From: Stutzerimonas balearica DSM 6083
GTDB lineage: Bacteria > Pseudomonadota > Gammaproteobacteria > Pseudomonadales > Pseudomonadaceae
Length of the DNA: 64,000 nucleotides
Assembly: GCF_000818015.1 (NCBI RefSeq)
Contig: NZ_CP007511.1
Location: forward strand, 2,304,501 to 2,368,500
Reading direction: 5' to 3'
This document shows positions 1 through 8,071 of the stretch, one piece after another. Positions within the stretch are counted from its first letter, which is position 1; every line of letters begins with the position of its first letter. A program made the translations under genes and the position numbers. The notes under the pieces are model-generated. The model worked only from the letters and a program-made list of their open reading frames with translations. It was not told where the DNA came from and did no database searches.

Positions 1-1
1 G

Positions 2-115
2 AGGAAAATCGAGCAACTAGAGCGCGACGTGAACAATCCCACCTATACCAGCAGCACCAACAAGGTCAATTGGTTTGCTAGTTTCGCCAAACTTCGTCAT
101 GAGGCGCCAGAATGA
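2..115 (+). CDS. C-terminal end of an unidentified protein (gene starts before the window)
   Basis: An open frame runs from the window edge to a TGA at 113-115 and gives 37 residues beginning RKIEQLERDV and ending KLRHEAPE. The stop overlaps the next start codon as ATGA, the arrangement of a translationally coupled gene pair, which supports it being real. The segment is charged and begins like a short helix or coiled coil. The family cannot be recognised from this tail. By position it is part of the integrated element. Confidence 0.5.
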   Translation, partial: RKIEQLERDVNNPTYTSSTNKVNWFASFAKLRHEAPE

Positions 116-387
116 ACACCTTCTTTCTACTCATGGCTCAGTACAACGGCAAAGCTGTAATCCCCTTGGAGGACATCTGCCGTGACTACTTTATGCACCT
201 TACTCCAGAAATGTTCCAACGGAAGGTGCTTGCAGGCCAGATCAAAATCCCTTTGATGCGAATAGAATGCAGCCAGAAAAGTACAAAAGGTATTCACTTG
301 TCAGACTTGGCCGCCTACTTGGATAAGCGGCATGCCGAGGCGTTAGAAGAGTATCAAAAATTAAACGGTGTTCGCCGTATTGGTTGA
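112..387 (+). CDS. PrtN-like (pyocin activator family) transcriptional regulator
   Basis: A 91-residue protein resembling the pyocin activator PrtN family, small DNA-binding proteins that turn on pyocin or prophage genes after RecA-dependent release in P. aeruginosa. The N-terminal MNTFFLLMAQY followed by an IPLEDICRDYF segment and the later region reading IKIPLMRIE and KGIHLSDLAAYLDKR is typical of the family. A GAGG Shine-Dalgarno lies 7 nt before the ATG, which also overlaps the stop of the upstream gene. The gene converges on the integrase and their 3' ends overlap by 27 nt. PrtN-like genes are common cargo of prophages and islands, so its regulatory target is likely inside this element rather than a pyocin locus. 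Family call is firm; target is unknown. Confidence 0.75.
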   Translation: MNTFFLLMAQYNGKAVIPLEDICRDYFMHLTPEMFQRKVLAGQIKIPLMRIECSQKSTKGIHLSDLAAYLDKRHAEALEEYQKLNGVRRIG

Positions 388-1515
388 CTTTCTTCTCGAC
401 ACCCAAACCCCAAAAGAAACCTTCATATCTATAATCGTAGGCAGCCAGCACCAACCCGTATATCGATCTCCGTCACCATGCAGATGCGTATAACGTCTGA
501 GCGAGTTCCAGTCTCTGTGGCCTGATACGCTAGCTACCGCAGGGATATCCCACCCCAGTTCGAATAGACGGCTGATCCCTTCATGTCGCAAGTCGTGAAA
601 GTGAAGATCTTTTATACCGGCCCGTTCGACCGCACGCATCCAGGCCCCTTGGATAGCGTCAGTGGTGTAAGGAAAGATCTCTTGGTATTCACGAGGCATG
701 CTCTGAACTATTGCCCAGGCTTCATCAGGGAGACGGCACCAAACGTCATTTCCCCATTTATCTCCCGGGTTTTTCATATCCCGTACCAAGACCGCCTTTC
801 GTGAAGGGTCTAAATCGTCCCACCGGATCCGAACAATCTCCTCTTGGCGGCGAGTTGAGAATAGAGCAAACGCCATAACTTTTGGCATATGTATCGAGGT
901 AGGGCGCGGGCGAAGCACTTCTTGGAAACGCTGAAGTAGCTTGTCCAGCTCTGCCATAGTGGGACGACGGTCCCGCTCCTGGCTTTTAAGCCTGTAGCCT
1001 AGCTTGGAGAGGACACGACGGGCCTCTACCATGCATATACCATCAACCTCGTAACCCCATGCGGGCCGCGCTACCGATAGAACGGCCCCCAGATGGGCTA
1101 AATCATTACCCACGGTCTGGGGTTTGACGCCTCCCCCTTCAGGACTCATGCGCCATAGCGCATAATCGACCAGTACTTGGCTATTGAGCTCGCGATCAGT
1201 CTTGGTACCCAGTGTGGTCTTCGCAATGGCAGCCAAGGTGGCTTTCTTCGTCTTACCCAGCGGGCGGGCTCTGCCCACCTCCTCTAGATACTTGTCGATT
1301 ATGTCCGACAGTTGAACGCCCTTATGCCGTGCCCGCTGAATGGCACCTGGCTCAGCTAGCTCCGTTTCTCGTCGCTTAGCCCACGCTTCGGCCGCTTTTT
1401 TGCGAGAAAAGGTCATGCTTTCGGTATGAACCTGCTGCCCGTTCTTCTTGAGTCGGATCTGTGCGGTATAGCTCATAGAGCCATCGGCTCGTTTACGGGC
1501 TCGAATCGTTGCCAT
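361..1515 (-). CDS. Site-specific tyrosine integrase of a dusA-associated element
   Basis: About 384 residues from the chosen ATG (MATIRARKRADG). An in-frame extension to 1569 exists but starts in sequence that looks regulatory. The N-terminal part is an arm-binding domain (residues 1-60), followed by a SAM-like core-binding domain (about 70-165) and the catalytic domain. Visible catalytic residues are the first Arg in STRRQEE, HDLRHEG with the HxxR pair, the GHRDW histidine and the tyrosine in SLRRYTHL. It catalyses recombination between element and chromosome attachment sites. It lies beside the 5' end of dusA, facing away from it. dusA-associated integrative elements with such integrases are known in Gammaproteobacteria. 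The locus is less GC-rich than the backbone, consistent with transfer. Confidence 0.9.
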   Translation of the reverse strand: MATIRARKRADGSMSYTAQIRLKKNGQQVHTESMTFSRKKAAEAWAKRRETELAEPGAIQRARHKGVQLSDIIDKYLEEVGRARPLGKTKKATLAAIAKTTLGTKTDRELNSQVLVDYALWRMSPEGGGVKPQTVGNDLAHLGAVLSVARPAWGYEVDGICMVEARRVLSKLGYRLKSQERDRRPTMAELDKLLQRFQEVLRPRPTSIHMPKVMAFALFSTRRQEEIVRIRWDDLDPSRKAVLVRDMKNPGDKWGNDVWCRLPDEAWAIVQSMPREYQEIFPYTTDAIQGAWMRAVERAGIKDLHFHDLRHEGISRLFELGWDIPAVASVSGHRDWNSLRRYTHLHGDGDRYTGWCWLPTIIDMKVSFGVWVSRRKSTNTANTV

Positions 1516-1530
1516 GCGAGTGCTCTGACC

Positions 1531-1570
1531 GGTGGTACATACTGGTATCTTGGTGGTACAGCGTACCACC
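1531..1570. promoter_or_regulatory. GGTGGTAC repeat cluster between integrase and dusA
   Basis: Three copies of the octamer GGTGGTAC: direct copies at 1531-1538 and 1552-1559, 21 bp apart, and an inverted copy at 1563-1570 that forms a palindrome with the second around a 3-nt centre. The cluster covers the region just upstream of the integrase start. Such spaced short repeats beside an integrase are typical of arm-type integrase sites or of an excisionase/operator site. Function is inferred. Confidence 0.5.
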
Positions 1571-1621
1571 TGGGTTTAATAAATGCCCTGAAACCCCTGA
1601 AAATACGTTGGTAGCGCGTAG

Positions 1622-2638
1622 ATGACTAAAGAAGCAAATATTACCTCAAAGCCTTTAAAAACGGGCACTTCAGGATTCCGACGCTTCTCCGTCGCGCCGA
1701 TGATGGATTGGACGGATCGCCACTTCCGCTACTTCGCCCGGCAATTGTCGCAGCGCACTCTGCTCTACACCGAGATGGTGACGACCGGGGCGCTGCTGCA
1801 TGGCGACGCGTCGCGCTTCCTGCGCCACGACGAGAGCGAGCATCCGCTGGCGCTGCAGCTCGGTGGCAGCGTGCCGGGCGATCTGGCAGCTTGCGCGAAG
1901 CTCGCCGAAGCCGCGGGTTATGACGAGGTGAATCTCAACGTTGGCTGCCCCAGCGATCGGGTGCAGAACAACATGATCGGTGCCTGCCTGATGGCCCACC
2001 CGCAACTGGTCGCCGACTGCGTGAAGGCCATGCGCGACGCGGTGGGCATCGAGGTCACCGTCAAACATCGGATCGGCATCAACGGCCGCGACAGCTACGC
2101 CGAGCTGTGCGATTTCGTCGGGCAGGTCAGCGAGGCTGGCTGCCGCAGTTTTACCGTTCACGCACGCATCGCGATTCTCGAAGGCCTCTCGCCCAAGGAA
2201 AACCGTGAAATTCCGCCACTGCGCTACGAGGTCGCGGCGCAGCTCAAGCAGGACTTTCCCGAACTGGAGATCGTGCTCAACGGCGGCATCAAGACACTGG
2301 AGCAGTGCGAGGCGCACCTGCGCGTCTTCGACGGCGTCATGCTCGGCCGTGAGGCCTACCAGAACCCCTACCTGCTGGCCAACGTCGACCAGGCGCTGTT
2401 TGGCAGCAGCGCTGCGCGCGTCAGCCGCGCCGAGGCGCTACGCGCCATGCGGCCCTACATCGAGCGTCATCTTGCCGAAGGTGGCGCCATGCACCATATC
2501 ACCCGGCACGTGCTCGGTCTGGGCCAGGGTTTCCCGGGCGCCAGGCGGTTCCGCCAACTGCTTTCCGTTGATGTGCACAAGACGCCAGACCCACTCGCCC
2601 TGCTCGACCAGGCGATCGACTTGCTCGAGGGCCATTGA
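1622..2638 (+). CDS. dusA: tRNA-dihydrouridine synthase A
   Basis: A 338-residue flavoenzyme that reduces uridine 20/20a in the D-loop of tRNA using NADPH and FMN, in the cytoplasm. The TIM-barrel domain carries the diagnostic SVAPMMDWTDRH near residue 25, the NVGCPSDRVQ motif with the catalytic Cys, TVKHRIGI, FTVHAR and NGGI / MLGREAYQNPY phosphate-binding segments. The C-terminal helical domain follows to residue 338. The first ~20 codons are AT-rich and unlike the rest, because the integrated element ends here and supplies the start. No strong Shine-Dalgarno precedes the ATG. It is followed after about 120 bp by tal, the order I recall in P. aeruginosa (PA2795-PA2796). Confidence 0.93.
   Translation: MTKEANITSKPLKTGTSGFRRFSVAPMMDWTDRHFRYFARQLSQRTLLYTEMVTTGALLHGDASRFLRHDESEHPLALQLGGSVPGDLAACAKLAEAAGYDEVNLNVGCPSDRVQNNMIGACLMAHPQLVADCVKAMRDAVGIEVTVKHRIGINGRDSYAELCDFVGQVSEAGCRSFTVHARIAILEGLSPKENREIPPLRYEVAAQLKQDFPELEIVLNGGIKTLEQCEAHLRVFDGVMLGREAYQNPYLLANVDQALFGSSAARVSRAEALRAMRPYIERHLAEGGAMHHITRHVLGLGQGFPGARRFRQLLSVDVHKTPDPLALLDQAIDLLEGH
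1640..1700. other. Probable right attachment junction (att) in the 5' end of dusA
   Basis: Sequence up to about 1670 is AT-rich and encodes a non-conserved dusA start (MTKEANITSK). From about 1678 it becomes GC-rich and encodes the conserved RRFSVAPMMDW segment. This composition break within the first 20-25 codons fits integration into the 5' end of dusA, with the element supplying a new start codon. The exact core cannot be fixed because the other end of the element is outside the window. Confidence 0.5.
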
Positions 2639-2761
2639 GCGTCTGCAATCGGGAACACCCCGCGCCAGGCGCGTTCAAATGGCACCTCACGACTGTAGCC
2701 ATTGAAGGCCGTCGAACCGCTCGGGTAAGGTCGTGCCAACCTCAGGACGGAGTTCCCATTG

Positions 2762-3688
2762 ATGACTTCCAAGCTGGATCAACTCAAGCAATTCACCACC
2801 GTGGTCGCAGACACCGGTGACATGGACGCCATTGCTCGTCTGCAGCCGGTGGACGCAACCACCAACCCTTCGTTGCTGCTCAAGGCCGCCGCCCTGCCCC
2901 GCTACGCCGAGCACTTGGCCAGCGCAACGGCGCAGGCTCAAGGCGACGTCGGCCTGGCTTGCGATCTCTTCGCGGTGGCGGTCGGCAATGAAATCCTCAA
3001 GCTGATCCCGGGCCGCATCTCGACCGAGGTCGATGCGCGCCTGTCGTTCGACAAACAGGCCATGGTGCAGCGCGCCGAGCGCCTCATCGGTCTCTACCAG
3101 CAGGCCGGCATCGAGCGCGAGCGCGTGCTGATCAAGATTGCTGCCACCTGGGAAGGCATACGCGCCGCCGAGGAACTCGAAAAGGCCGGCATTCAGACAA
3201 ACCTGACGCTGTTGTTCTCCTTCACCCAGGCAGTCGCCTGTGCCGAAGCCGGTGTATTCCTCATCTCCCCCTTCGTCGGACGCATCTACGACTGGTACAA
3301 GAAGCATGAAGGCCGCGATTATCTCGGCGCCGAAGACCCAGGCGTGCAATCGGTCACCCGCATCTACAACTACTACAAGGCGCATGACTACAAGACGGTG
3401 GTCATGGGTGCGAGCTTCCGCAATATCGGCCAGATCGAAGCGCTGGCTGGCTGCGATCGCCTGACCATCAGCCCCGAGCTGCTGGGCCAGCTGGCCGAAA
3501 CCGATGGCACACTGGCGCGCCGGTTGACGCCTGGTGCGGGGAGCGAGCCCCGCGTCACGCTGGATGAAAAGGCGTTCCGCTGGGGGCTGAACGAGGATGC
3601 CATGGCCACCGAGAAGCTCGCCGAAGGCATCCGGCAGTTCGCACGGGATCAGGAAAAGCTCGAAGCGCTGCTGGCAGCGAAGTCCTGA
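2762..3688 (+). CDS. tal: Transaldolase
   Basis: A 308-residue class I transaldolase of the non-oxidative pentose phosphate pathway, moving a dihydroxyacetone unit between sedoheptulose-7-P and glyceraldehyde-3-P. The [12 protein letters not shown] signature is near residue 35 and the Schiff-base lysine is in [12 protein letters not shown]. The [11 protein letters not shown] and ISPFVGRI segments are also visible. The ATG at 2762 is chosen over the preceding TTG because an AGGACGGAG Shine-Dalgarno sits 9 nt upstream. The stop codon directly abuts the stop of the convergent rssC gene. Confidence 0.95.
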   Translation: MTSKLDQLKQFTTVVADTGDMDAIARLQPVDATTNPSLLLKAAALPRYAEHLASATAQAQGDVGLACDLFAVAVGNEILKLIPGRISTEVDARLSFDKQAMVQRAERLIGLYQQAGIERERVLIKIAATWEGIRAAEELEKAGIQTNLTLLFSFTQAVACAEAGVFLISPFVGRIYDWYKKHEGRDYLGAEDPGVQSVTRIYNYYKAHDYKTVVMGASFRNIGQIEALAGCDRLTISPELLGQLAETDGTLARRLTPGAGSEPRVTLDEKAFRWGLNEDAMATEKLAEGIRQFARDQEKLEALLAAKS

Positions 3689-3695
3689 TCAGGAC
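3682..3695. repeat. 14-bp perfect palindrome spanning two convergent stop codons
   Basis: GTCCTGATCAGGAC is a perfect palindrome centred on TGATCA. The left half holds the TGA of tal and the right half the complementary TCA of rssC, so the two genes end back to back with no base between. No T-tract follows on either strand, so it is not an ordinary intrinsic terminator. Confidence 0.6.
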
Positions 3696-4171
3696 CGCTC
3701 CAGCGCGGTGACGAGGTCATGGAAGGCCTCGCGGTTGGATTCGTTGAGGCTCATCAGGATTCGGTGGGCCTCGAGTACCTTGGCCTTGACCACTTCCTCG
3801 GACTGATCCTGCGTCGGCAGATCGGCGAGGCATTCCGGGCAGGGCAACGGCCGGTCAACGATGTTGAACACCTGATCGAAGCCCATCGAATGCAGCAGCC
3901 GGGTAATATCCGGATGCGTCGTCACCAACGTCGGCAGCATGCCGACCTTCTGCCGGGAAAGGATCGAAAGCTTGGCCAGCAGGCCGAGCGTGGTGCTGTC
4001 GACGCTCCGACTCTCGGTCAGATCGATGACGATCGATGAAAAATTCAGAGACGAGAAGATCTTCTCGATTGTCGCATCCAGCGCCGAACACAGCGTCAAG
4101 CGTATTTCACCGATGAACTTGAGCACAAAGGTGCCGTCCATCTCGGCGAACTGGATTTTCCCAGTACTCAT
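3689..4171 (-). CDS. rssC: STAS-domain anti-sigma factor antagonist (RssC-like)
   Basis: A 160-residue protein whose first ~105 residues form a STAS domain of the SpoIIAA type. The phosphorylatable serine region is visible as DLTESRSVDSTTLGLLAKL, with DST at the conserved place. A short C-terminal extension has PCPEC, a possible metal or redox pair. Length and placement between tal and a 394-residue REC-PP2C protein match what I recall for P. aeruginosa PA2797. It should be the substrate of the upstream phosphatase and act in partner switching on the general stress sigma factor. It overlaps rssB by ATGA and is translationally coupled to it. The alternative HsbA name is less likely because the partner lacks an HATPase domain. 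Confidence 0.8.
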   Translation of the reverse strand: MSTGKIQFAEMDGTFVLKFIGEIRLTLCSALDATIEKIFSSLNFSSIVIDLTESRSVDSTTLGLLAKLSILSRQKVGMLPTLVTTHPDITRLLHSMGFDQVFNIVDRPLPCPECLADLPTQDQSEEVVKAKVLEAHRILMSLNESNREAFHDLVTALERS

Positions 4172-5352
4172 GCAAGGTTCCTGCTCAACACCAGCAAGGC
4201 AATGTCATCAGGCATGTCGGCCAACTCGGCAAGGCCGAACATACGGCTTAAACCGTCCAGCGTGCCACCAGCGTTGCTGACCAACTCTGGTAGTGCAGAC
4301 TCCTTTTCTTTGAGTGTGTCGCCCGGCAAAAGGTCCAAAATGCCATCCGAGAGCAGCGTCAGGCTGAAGGCCTCCGGCAGCTCCAGCTCGAAATCCTGAT
4401 AGACCGCATCGGCGAACAGCCCGACGGGCAGCCCTCGCCCTTCCAGATAATGTGCCGCTGCGCCGGTATAGAGCACCGGCAACGGCAGGTGACCGCCAAT
4501 CGCATAGTGCAGCACGTTGCGCTCGACGTCGATCACACCGCCAAGCATGGTTACGTGCTTGCCCAGCTTGCAGTTGATCAGCCCGCGGTTGATGTGATCG
4601 AGCACCTCGGAAGGCTTGAACTCACGCAGAGTTCCGCTGCGGCGCGACTCGTACAGCAGGCGCGTGGTCATGAACTTCAGCAGTACCGTCACGAAGGCCG
4701 AAGACGCGCCGTGACCGGAAACGTCCGCCAGATAGAAGCCTATCCGACGCTCGTCGACGCGAAAGTAGTCGACGAAGTCCCCGGACAGGTACAGCGAGGG
4801 AATGATGCGGTGAGCGAAGTCGAAGCCATCGGCGCTCCAGGGCGTCACTGGCAGCATGTTCATCTGCACCTGCCGACCGGCATCCTGGTCTTCCTGCAAC
4901 AGGTGCAGGCTCGCCTGCAGATCCCGGTTGGCCGATTCCAGTTGCTCGCGGTAGCGGCGGTTCTCGAGCCGCAGGCGGGATCGGTCAAGCGCGCGACGCA
5001 CCGAGTGCTCGAGCATCGCGAGGTCTTCGAGTGGCTTGATCAGGTAATCGGCAGCGCCCAGGCGCAGGGCCTCGACCGCATCGCTCATGACACCGGCGCC
5101 AGAGACCACGATGACCGGCAGGTCCAGCTGGCGCTCGCTGATCCGGCGTATCAGCTCGAGGCCGTCCATGTGCGGCATGCGCAGGTCACAGATGACCAGG
5201 TCGGGCTGCTCGGCGTCGAACAGGGCCATGCCGTCGGGGCCGTTGGCAGCCTGCAGAACCCGGAAGCCGCTGTCTTCGAGGTAGGCCGCGAGGCTCGCCC
5301 GCACCACATCGTCGTCATCAATGATCAGCAGCGTTGCGCTTGGTTTCTGCAT
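4168..5352 (-). CDS. rssB: Response regulator with PP2C/SpoIIE phosphatase output (RssB-like)
   Basis: A 394-residue protein with an N-terminal receiver domain (1-125; acidic DDDD pocket, phospho-acceptor Asp in LVICDLRMPHMDG, switch Ser in VVSGAG, Lys in YLIKPLED), a coiled-coil linker (about 130-165) and a SpoIIE-type PP2C phosphatase (about 185-394). Metal-binding Asp residues are visible in SGDFVDYF, LADVSGHG, SDGILD and MPDDIALLV. It probably dephosphorylates the STAS protein encoded next to it. In Enterobacteria RssB is the sigma-S adaptor for ClpXP, with a degenerate phosphatase; here the metal ligands look intact. A good AGGAA Shine-Dalgarno precedes the ATG. Confidence 0.85.
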   Translation of the reverse strand: MQKPSATLLIIDDDDVVRASLAAYLEDSGFRVLQAANGPDGMALFDAEQPDLVICDLRMPHMDGLELIRRISERQLDLPVIVVSGAGVMSDAVEALRLGAADYLIKPLEDLAMLEHSVRRALDRSRLRLENRRYREQLESANRDLQASLHLLQEDQDAGRQVQMNMLPVTPWSADGFDFAHRIIPSLYLSGDFVDYFRVDERRIGFYLADVSGHGASSAFVTVLLKFMTTRLLYESRRSGTLREFKPSEVLDHINRGLINCKLGKHVTMLGGVIDVERNVLHYAIGGHLPLPVLYTGAAAHYLEGRGLPVGLFADAVYQDFELELPEAFSLTLLSDGILDLLPGDTLKEKESALPELVSNAGGTLDGLSRMFGLAELADMPDDIALLVLSRNLA

Positions 5353-5557
5353 GTTCCTACCAGGCGACGATTCGCCAGGATGATGGTCTTAGCATGGTCC
5401 GCGCCGACGAATGGGTGCGGTCGGTTTCAAGGCGCAGACGGTACTCCCATACGGAGGGGGTTTCAAGCCACACGCCGCCTGCCCTCCGGAACGCTTTGCA
5501 GCTTCCATTACCGGGAGCTATAAGAACCGCAATGCCGATAAAGAAAGGAAGACCACA

Positions 5558-5857
5558 ATGAGTCAGAACGACCGTCAGTACAGCGAGAAGCGCGATTTCA
5601 TCCGCATGCACGTCGAAACCGACGTGCAGTTGCTCATCGGCGAGCGCCAGGTGGCAGCCCGCTGCATCGACCTGTCGAGCACCGGCATGCAGGTGGTGCT
5701 GAGCGAGCCTCTGCAGGCCGGGCAACAGGTGCGGGTATTGATCCCCTCGAGTCATCCGGAGCTGAGGGGCCTGGACGCCGAGACCGAAGTCGTGCGCGTG
5801 GCCGACCTGGCGGACGGCCAGCACCGGATCGGGCTGGCCATTCTCAGGATGAACTGA
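5558..5857 (+). CDS. PilZ-domain c-di-GMP-binding protein
   Basis: A 99-residue single-domain PilZ protein. The bis-(3'-5')-c-di-GMP signature is visible: an arginine-rich stretch SEKRDFIRMHV near residue 10 supplying RxxxR and, later, DLSSTGMQV matching (D/N)xSxxG. It is divergent from rssB, with about 200 bp between them. The ATG at 5558 follows an AAAGGAAG Shine-Dalgarno; the longer in-frame reading upstream has no such support. Its target is unknown; proximity to RssB/RssC suggests involvement in stress or sessile-lifestyle switching, by inference only. Confidence 0.88.
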   Translation: MSQNDRQYSEKRDFIRMHVETDVQLLIGERQVAARCIDLSSTGMQVVLSEPLQAGQQVRVLIPSSHPELRGLDAETEVVRVADLADGQHRIGLAILRMN

Positions 5858-5881
5858 GAACGCCACCCGACGAGCGCACGA

Positions 5882-6586
5882 TCAGAAGTCGTCCTCTACC
5901 TGGCCATCCCGGGTGCGGAACTCACGATTCTGCAGGTAGGCGTTGCGCACGAAGATGTACTCGTCGCCGGTGATCAGCTTCTCGGCCGAGAGCAGGCCGG
6001 CTCGGGTATCGACCAGGCCCACACCGCGGGTCAGGTTGCGCGTCGGGACGTCGTCCATATACGGATAGGGCTGGAGGAAGGCATCCGGCACGCGTCCTGC
6101 GGCATCACGCACCGTGCTGGGCCCCAGCAACGGCAGCACGACGTAGGGGCCGTTGCCCAGGCCCCAGACGCCCAGCGTCTGGCCGAAGTCCTCGTCGTTC
6201 TTCTGCAGCCCCATGTGCGTGGCTACGTCGAACAGGCCCAGCACGCCGAAGGTGGTGTTGAACAGAATCCGGCTGGCGTCGATGCCCGCCTCGCGCGGCT
6301 TGCCTTGCAGCAGGTCGTTGGTCATGACGATCACGTCGCCCAGGTTGCCGAAGAAATTGCCGATGCGATCCTCGACGAAATCCGGCGTGACCTTCTGATA
6401 GCCCTTGGCGAGCGGCTTGAGCGTGTAGGTATCGAGCGTGTCGTTGAAACGGTACACCACGCGGTTAACCCCTTCCCACGGGTCCTCTTCGGCCGCCTGC
6501 AGCGGCAAGGCGACAACGAGTGCTGCCATAGCGGTCAGCACGCCTGATTTGACGAGCCCGAATCGACGTGCACCGATCATAGGCAT
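5882..6586 (-). CDS. mlaA: MlaA/VacJ phospholipid-trafficking outer-membrane protein
   Basis: A 234-residue protein of the VacJ family, which works with the Mla ABC system to remove mislocalised phospholipid from the outer leaflet of the outer membrane. A hydrophobic signal peptide occupies residues 10-31, ending near LQAAEEDPWEG, followed by the family-typical NRVVYRFNDTLD, GNFFGNLGDV, LFNTTFGVLGLFDVA and DFGQTLGVWG motifs. There is no lipobox cysteine at the cleavage region, whereas E. coli MlaA is a lipoprotein. The ATG at 6586 has an AGGAGAG Shine-Dalgarno; the longer reading to 6709 lacks one. Confidence 0.9.
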   Translation of the reverse strand: MPMIGARRFGLVKSGVLTAMAALVVALPLQAAEEDPWEGVNRVVYRFNDTLDTYTLKPLAKGYQKVTPDFVEDRIGNFFGNLGDVIVMTNDLLQGKPREAGIDASRILFNTTFGVLGLFDVATHMGLQKNDEDFGQTLGVWGLGNGPYVVLPLLGPSTVRDAAGRVPDAFLQPYPYMDDVPTRNLTRGVGLVDTRAGLLSAEKLITGDEYIFVRNAYLQNREFRTRDGQVEDDF

Positions 6587-6788
6587 TGCAACTCTCCTGT
6601 GTTGAACGTGAGGAACCGGGCATCCAGCGCCCGCGCGGCGCGCAGTATAAAACCAATCGGCCGCCGCGCGCGTATCGCGTGGCCAGGCGGTCCGCAAAGA
6701 ACCAGACAAATGGCCGAAGGCTGGTTTAATCTCGGCAGCAGGCAGCAGTCTTTGACCCTGCCGCTCCGTAAATCATGAGGGAAGCACT

Positions 6789-7055
6789 ATGCCGGAACGT
6801 GAATTGCAGTCGCAGCTCCTCGAGTTGCGCAATCAGCTGGCTCAGGACACGCCGCTGACCGATGAGGAACGTGCCTCCTTGCAGGCCCTGGCACAGGATA
6901 TCGAACTGCGTCTTGCCGCCCGTGGCGAGACCGAGTACAGCGATTCGCTGGTCGACGGCGTGAACCTCGCGGTAGAGCGCTTCGAGGTCAGCCACCCGAA
7001 CATGGCGATGACCCTGCGCAATATCATGCAAAGCCTGGCGAACATGGGCATCTAG
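6789..7055 (+). CDS. DUF4404 family small protein
   Basis: An 88-residue hydrophilic, mostly helical protein of the DUF4404 family found in Pseudomonas. It has an N-terminal helical segment rich in Leu and Gln and a C-terminal SHPNMAMTLRNIMQSLANMGI region typical of the family. A GAGGGAAG Shine-Dalgarno lies 5 nt before the ATG. It converges on queF, as I recall for the neighbouring pair in P. aeruginosa. Function is unknown. Confidence 0.75.
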   Translation: MPERELQSQLLELRNQLAQDTPLTDEERASLQALAQDIELRLAARGETEYSDSLVDGVNLAVERFEVSHPNMAMTLRNIMQSLANMGI

Positions 7056-7078
7056 CGTTACGCCATTCGCCTCGTCCG

Positions 7079-7105
7079 GCAGGAAAGGTTGATCGCCTTT
7101 CCTGC
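7079..7105. terminator. Bidirectional hairpin between convergent genes
   Basis: GCAGGAAAGG at 7079-7088 pairs perfectly with CCTTTCCTGC at 7096-7105 around a 7-nt loop, between the DUF4404 stop and the queF stop. There is no uridine tract on either side, so termination efficiency is uncertain, but the position is that of a shared terminator. Confidence 0.5.
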
Positions 7106-7112
7106 ATTGAGG

Positions 7113-7943
7113 TCATTGACGTACCAGGCGCCGGTTGTCGATGGCCAGCGGCCCGGTACTGCGATACGGGTTGATGTCCAGCCCACCCCTGCGCACGTAG
7201 CGGGCGTATACCGTCAGCCGTTCCGGCTGCAGCAGCCGCTGCAGATCAAGGAAAATTCGCTCGACACACTGCTCATGGAAGTCCGCGTGCTGGCGGAAAC
7301 TCACCAGATAGGCCAGCAGCCCTTCGGCCGAAAGCGCCGGTCCACGATACTCCACTACCACACTGCCCCAGTCCGGCTGCCCGGTAACCGGGCAATTCGA
7401 CTTGAGCAGGTGGCTATGCAAGGCCTCGTCCACCTGACGCGAAGCATCGCAACTCAATAGCGCCGGGCGCGGCTCGTCGTAGTGCTCGATGGCCACGTTC
7501 AGCTCGTCGATGCAGCGTCCGGGCAAGCCGGCAACGCCTTCGGCCGTCACTTCGTCAAGGCTACGCAGCGCCACCTCCACCGACTTGCCCACCGCGGCGG
7601 ACAGGTCGCGCGTCAGGGTTTCGGCCACGGCGTCGGCGCTATCGAACACGCTCTGGTTCAGCGAGTTCAGATACAGCTTGAACGATTTGGACTCGATGAT
7701 ATTCGGCGAATCGGCCGGAATGCGGAACTCGCCGATTGCCACGACCGGCTTGCCAGACGGCAGCAACCAGGAGAGTTCGTAGCAGTTCCAGATGTCGACG
7801 CCCGAATAAGGCAGCGACTCGGCCGTGAGCCCAAGCTCTGCCCATTTCGGCGCACGGGCGATGGGAAACAGCAGCTCGGGGCTGTAATGGGCGATGTAGG
7901 CGCTGGATTTGCCCAGCGGGGATAACTCGGCGGGATGCTGCAT
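7113..7943 (-). CDS. queF: NADPH-dependent 7-cyano-7-deazaguanine reductase
   Basis: A 276-residue bimodular (E. coli type) QueF that reduces preQ0 to preQ1 in queuosine biosynthesis. The QueF motif [14 protein letters not shown] is in the N-terminal half, and the catalytic Cys is in [15 protein letters not shown] with the downstream Asp. The [15 protein letters not shown] substrate-binding segment follows. The ATG at 7943 ([11 protein letters not shown]) matches the P. aeruginosa start I recall and follows an AGGT; a TTG five codons earlier is less likely. It lies downstream of the ABC exporter genes on the same strand, with a 128-bp gap. Confidence 0.95.
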   Translation of the reverse strand: MQHPAELSPLGKSSAYIAHYSPELLFPIARAPKWAELGLTAESLPYSGVDIWNCYELSWLLPSGKPVVAIGEFRIPADSPNIIESKSFKLYLNSLNQSVFDSADAVAETLTRDLSAAVGKSVEVALRSLDEVTAEGVAGLPGRCIDELNVAIEHYDEPRPALLSCDASRQVDEALHSHLLKSNCPVTGQPDWGSVVVEYRGPALSAEGLLAYLVSFRQHADFHEQCVERIFLDLQRLLQPERLTVYARYVRRGGLDINPYRSTGPLAIDNRRLVRQ

Positions 7944-7981
7944 CGGGATGACCTGCAAGACGAAACGCTGCGCAGTTTATA

Positions 7982-8019
7982 GCCTCGCCGCGACTTTTTC
8001 AGGAGCCTTACGGCGAGGC
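7982..8019. other. 9-bp inverted repeat upstream of queF
   Basis: GCCTCGCCG (7982-7990) and CGGCGAGGC (8011-8019) form a perfect stem with a 20-nt loop, 40 nt before the queF start and 53 nt after the exporter permease stop. It has no T-tract. It may end the exporter transcript or lie in the queF leader. It does not resemble a preQ1 riboswitch. Confidence 0.35.
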
Positions 8020-8071
8020 GGCCTAAAGCCTCGACATTCCCGGCACGGCCTGCTCGAGGCAGGCCACTGCC

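Noticed and set aside
7944..8071. preQ1 riboswitch upstream of queF
   Set aside because: No match to the short C-rich preQ1 aptamer; only a simple stem was found.
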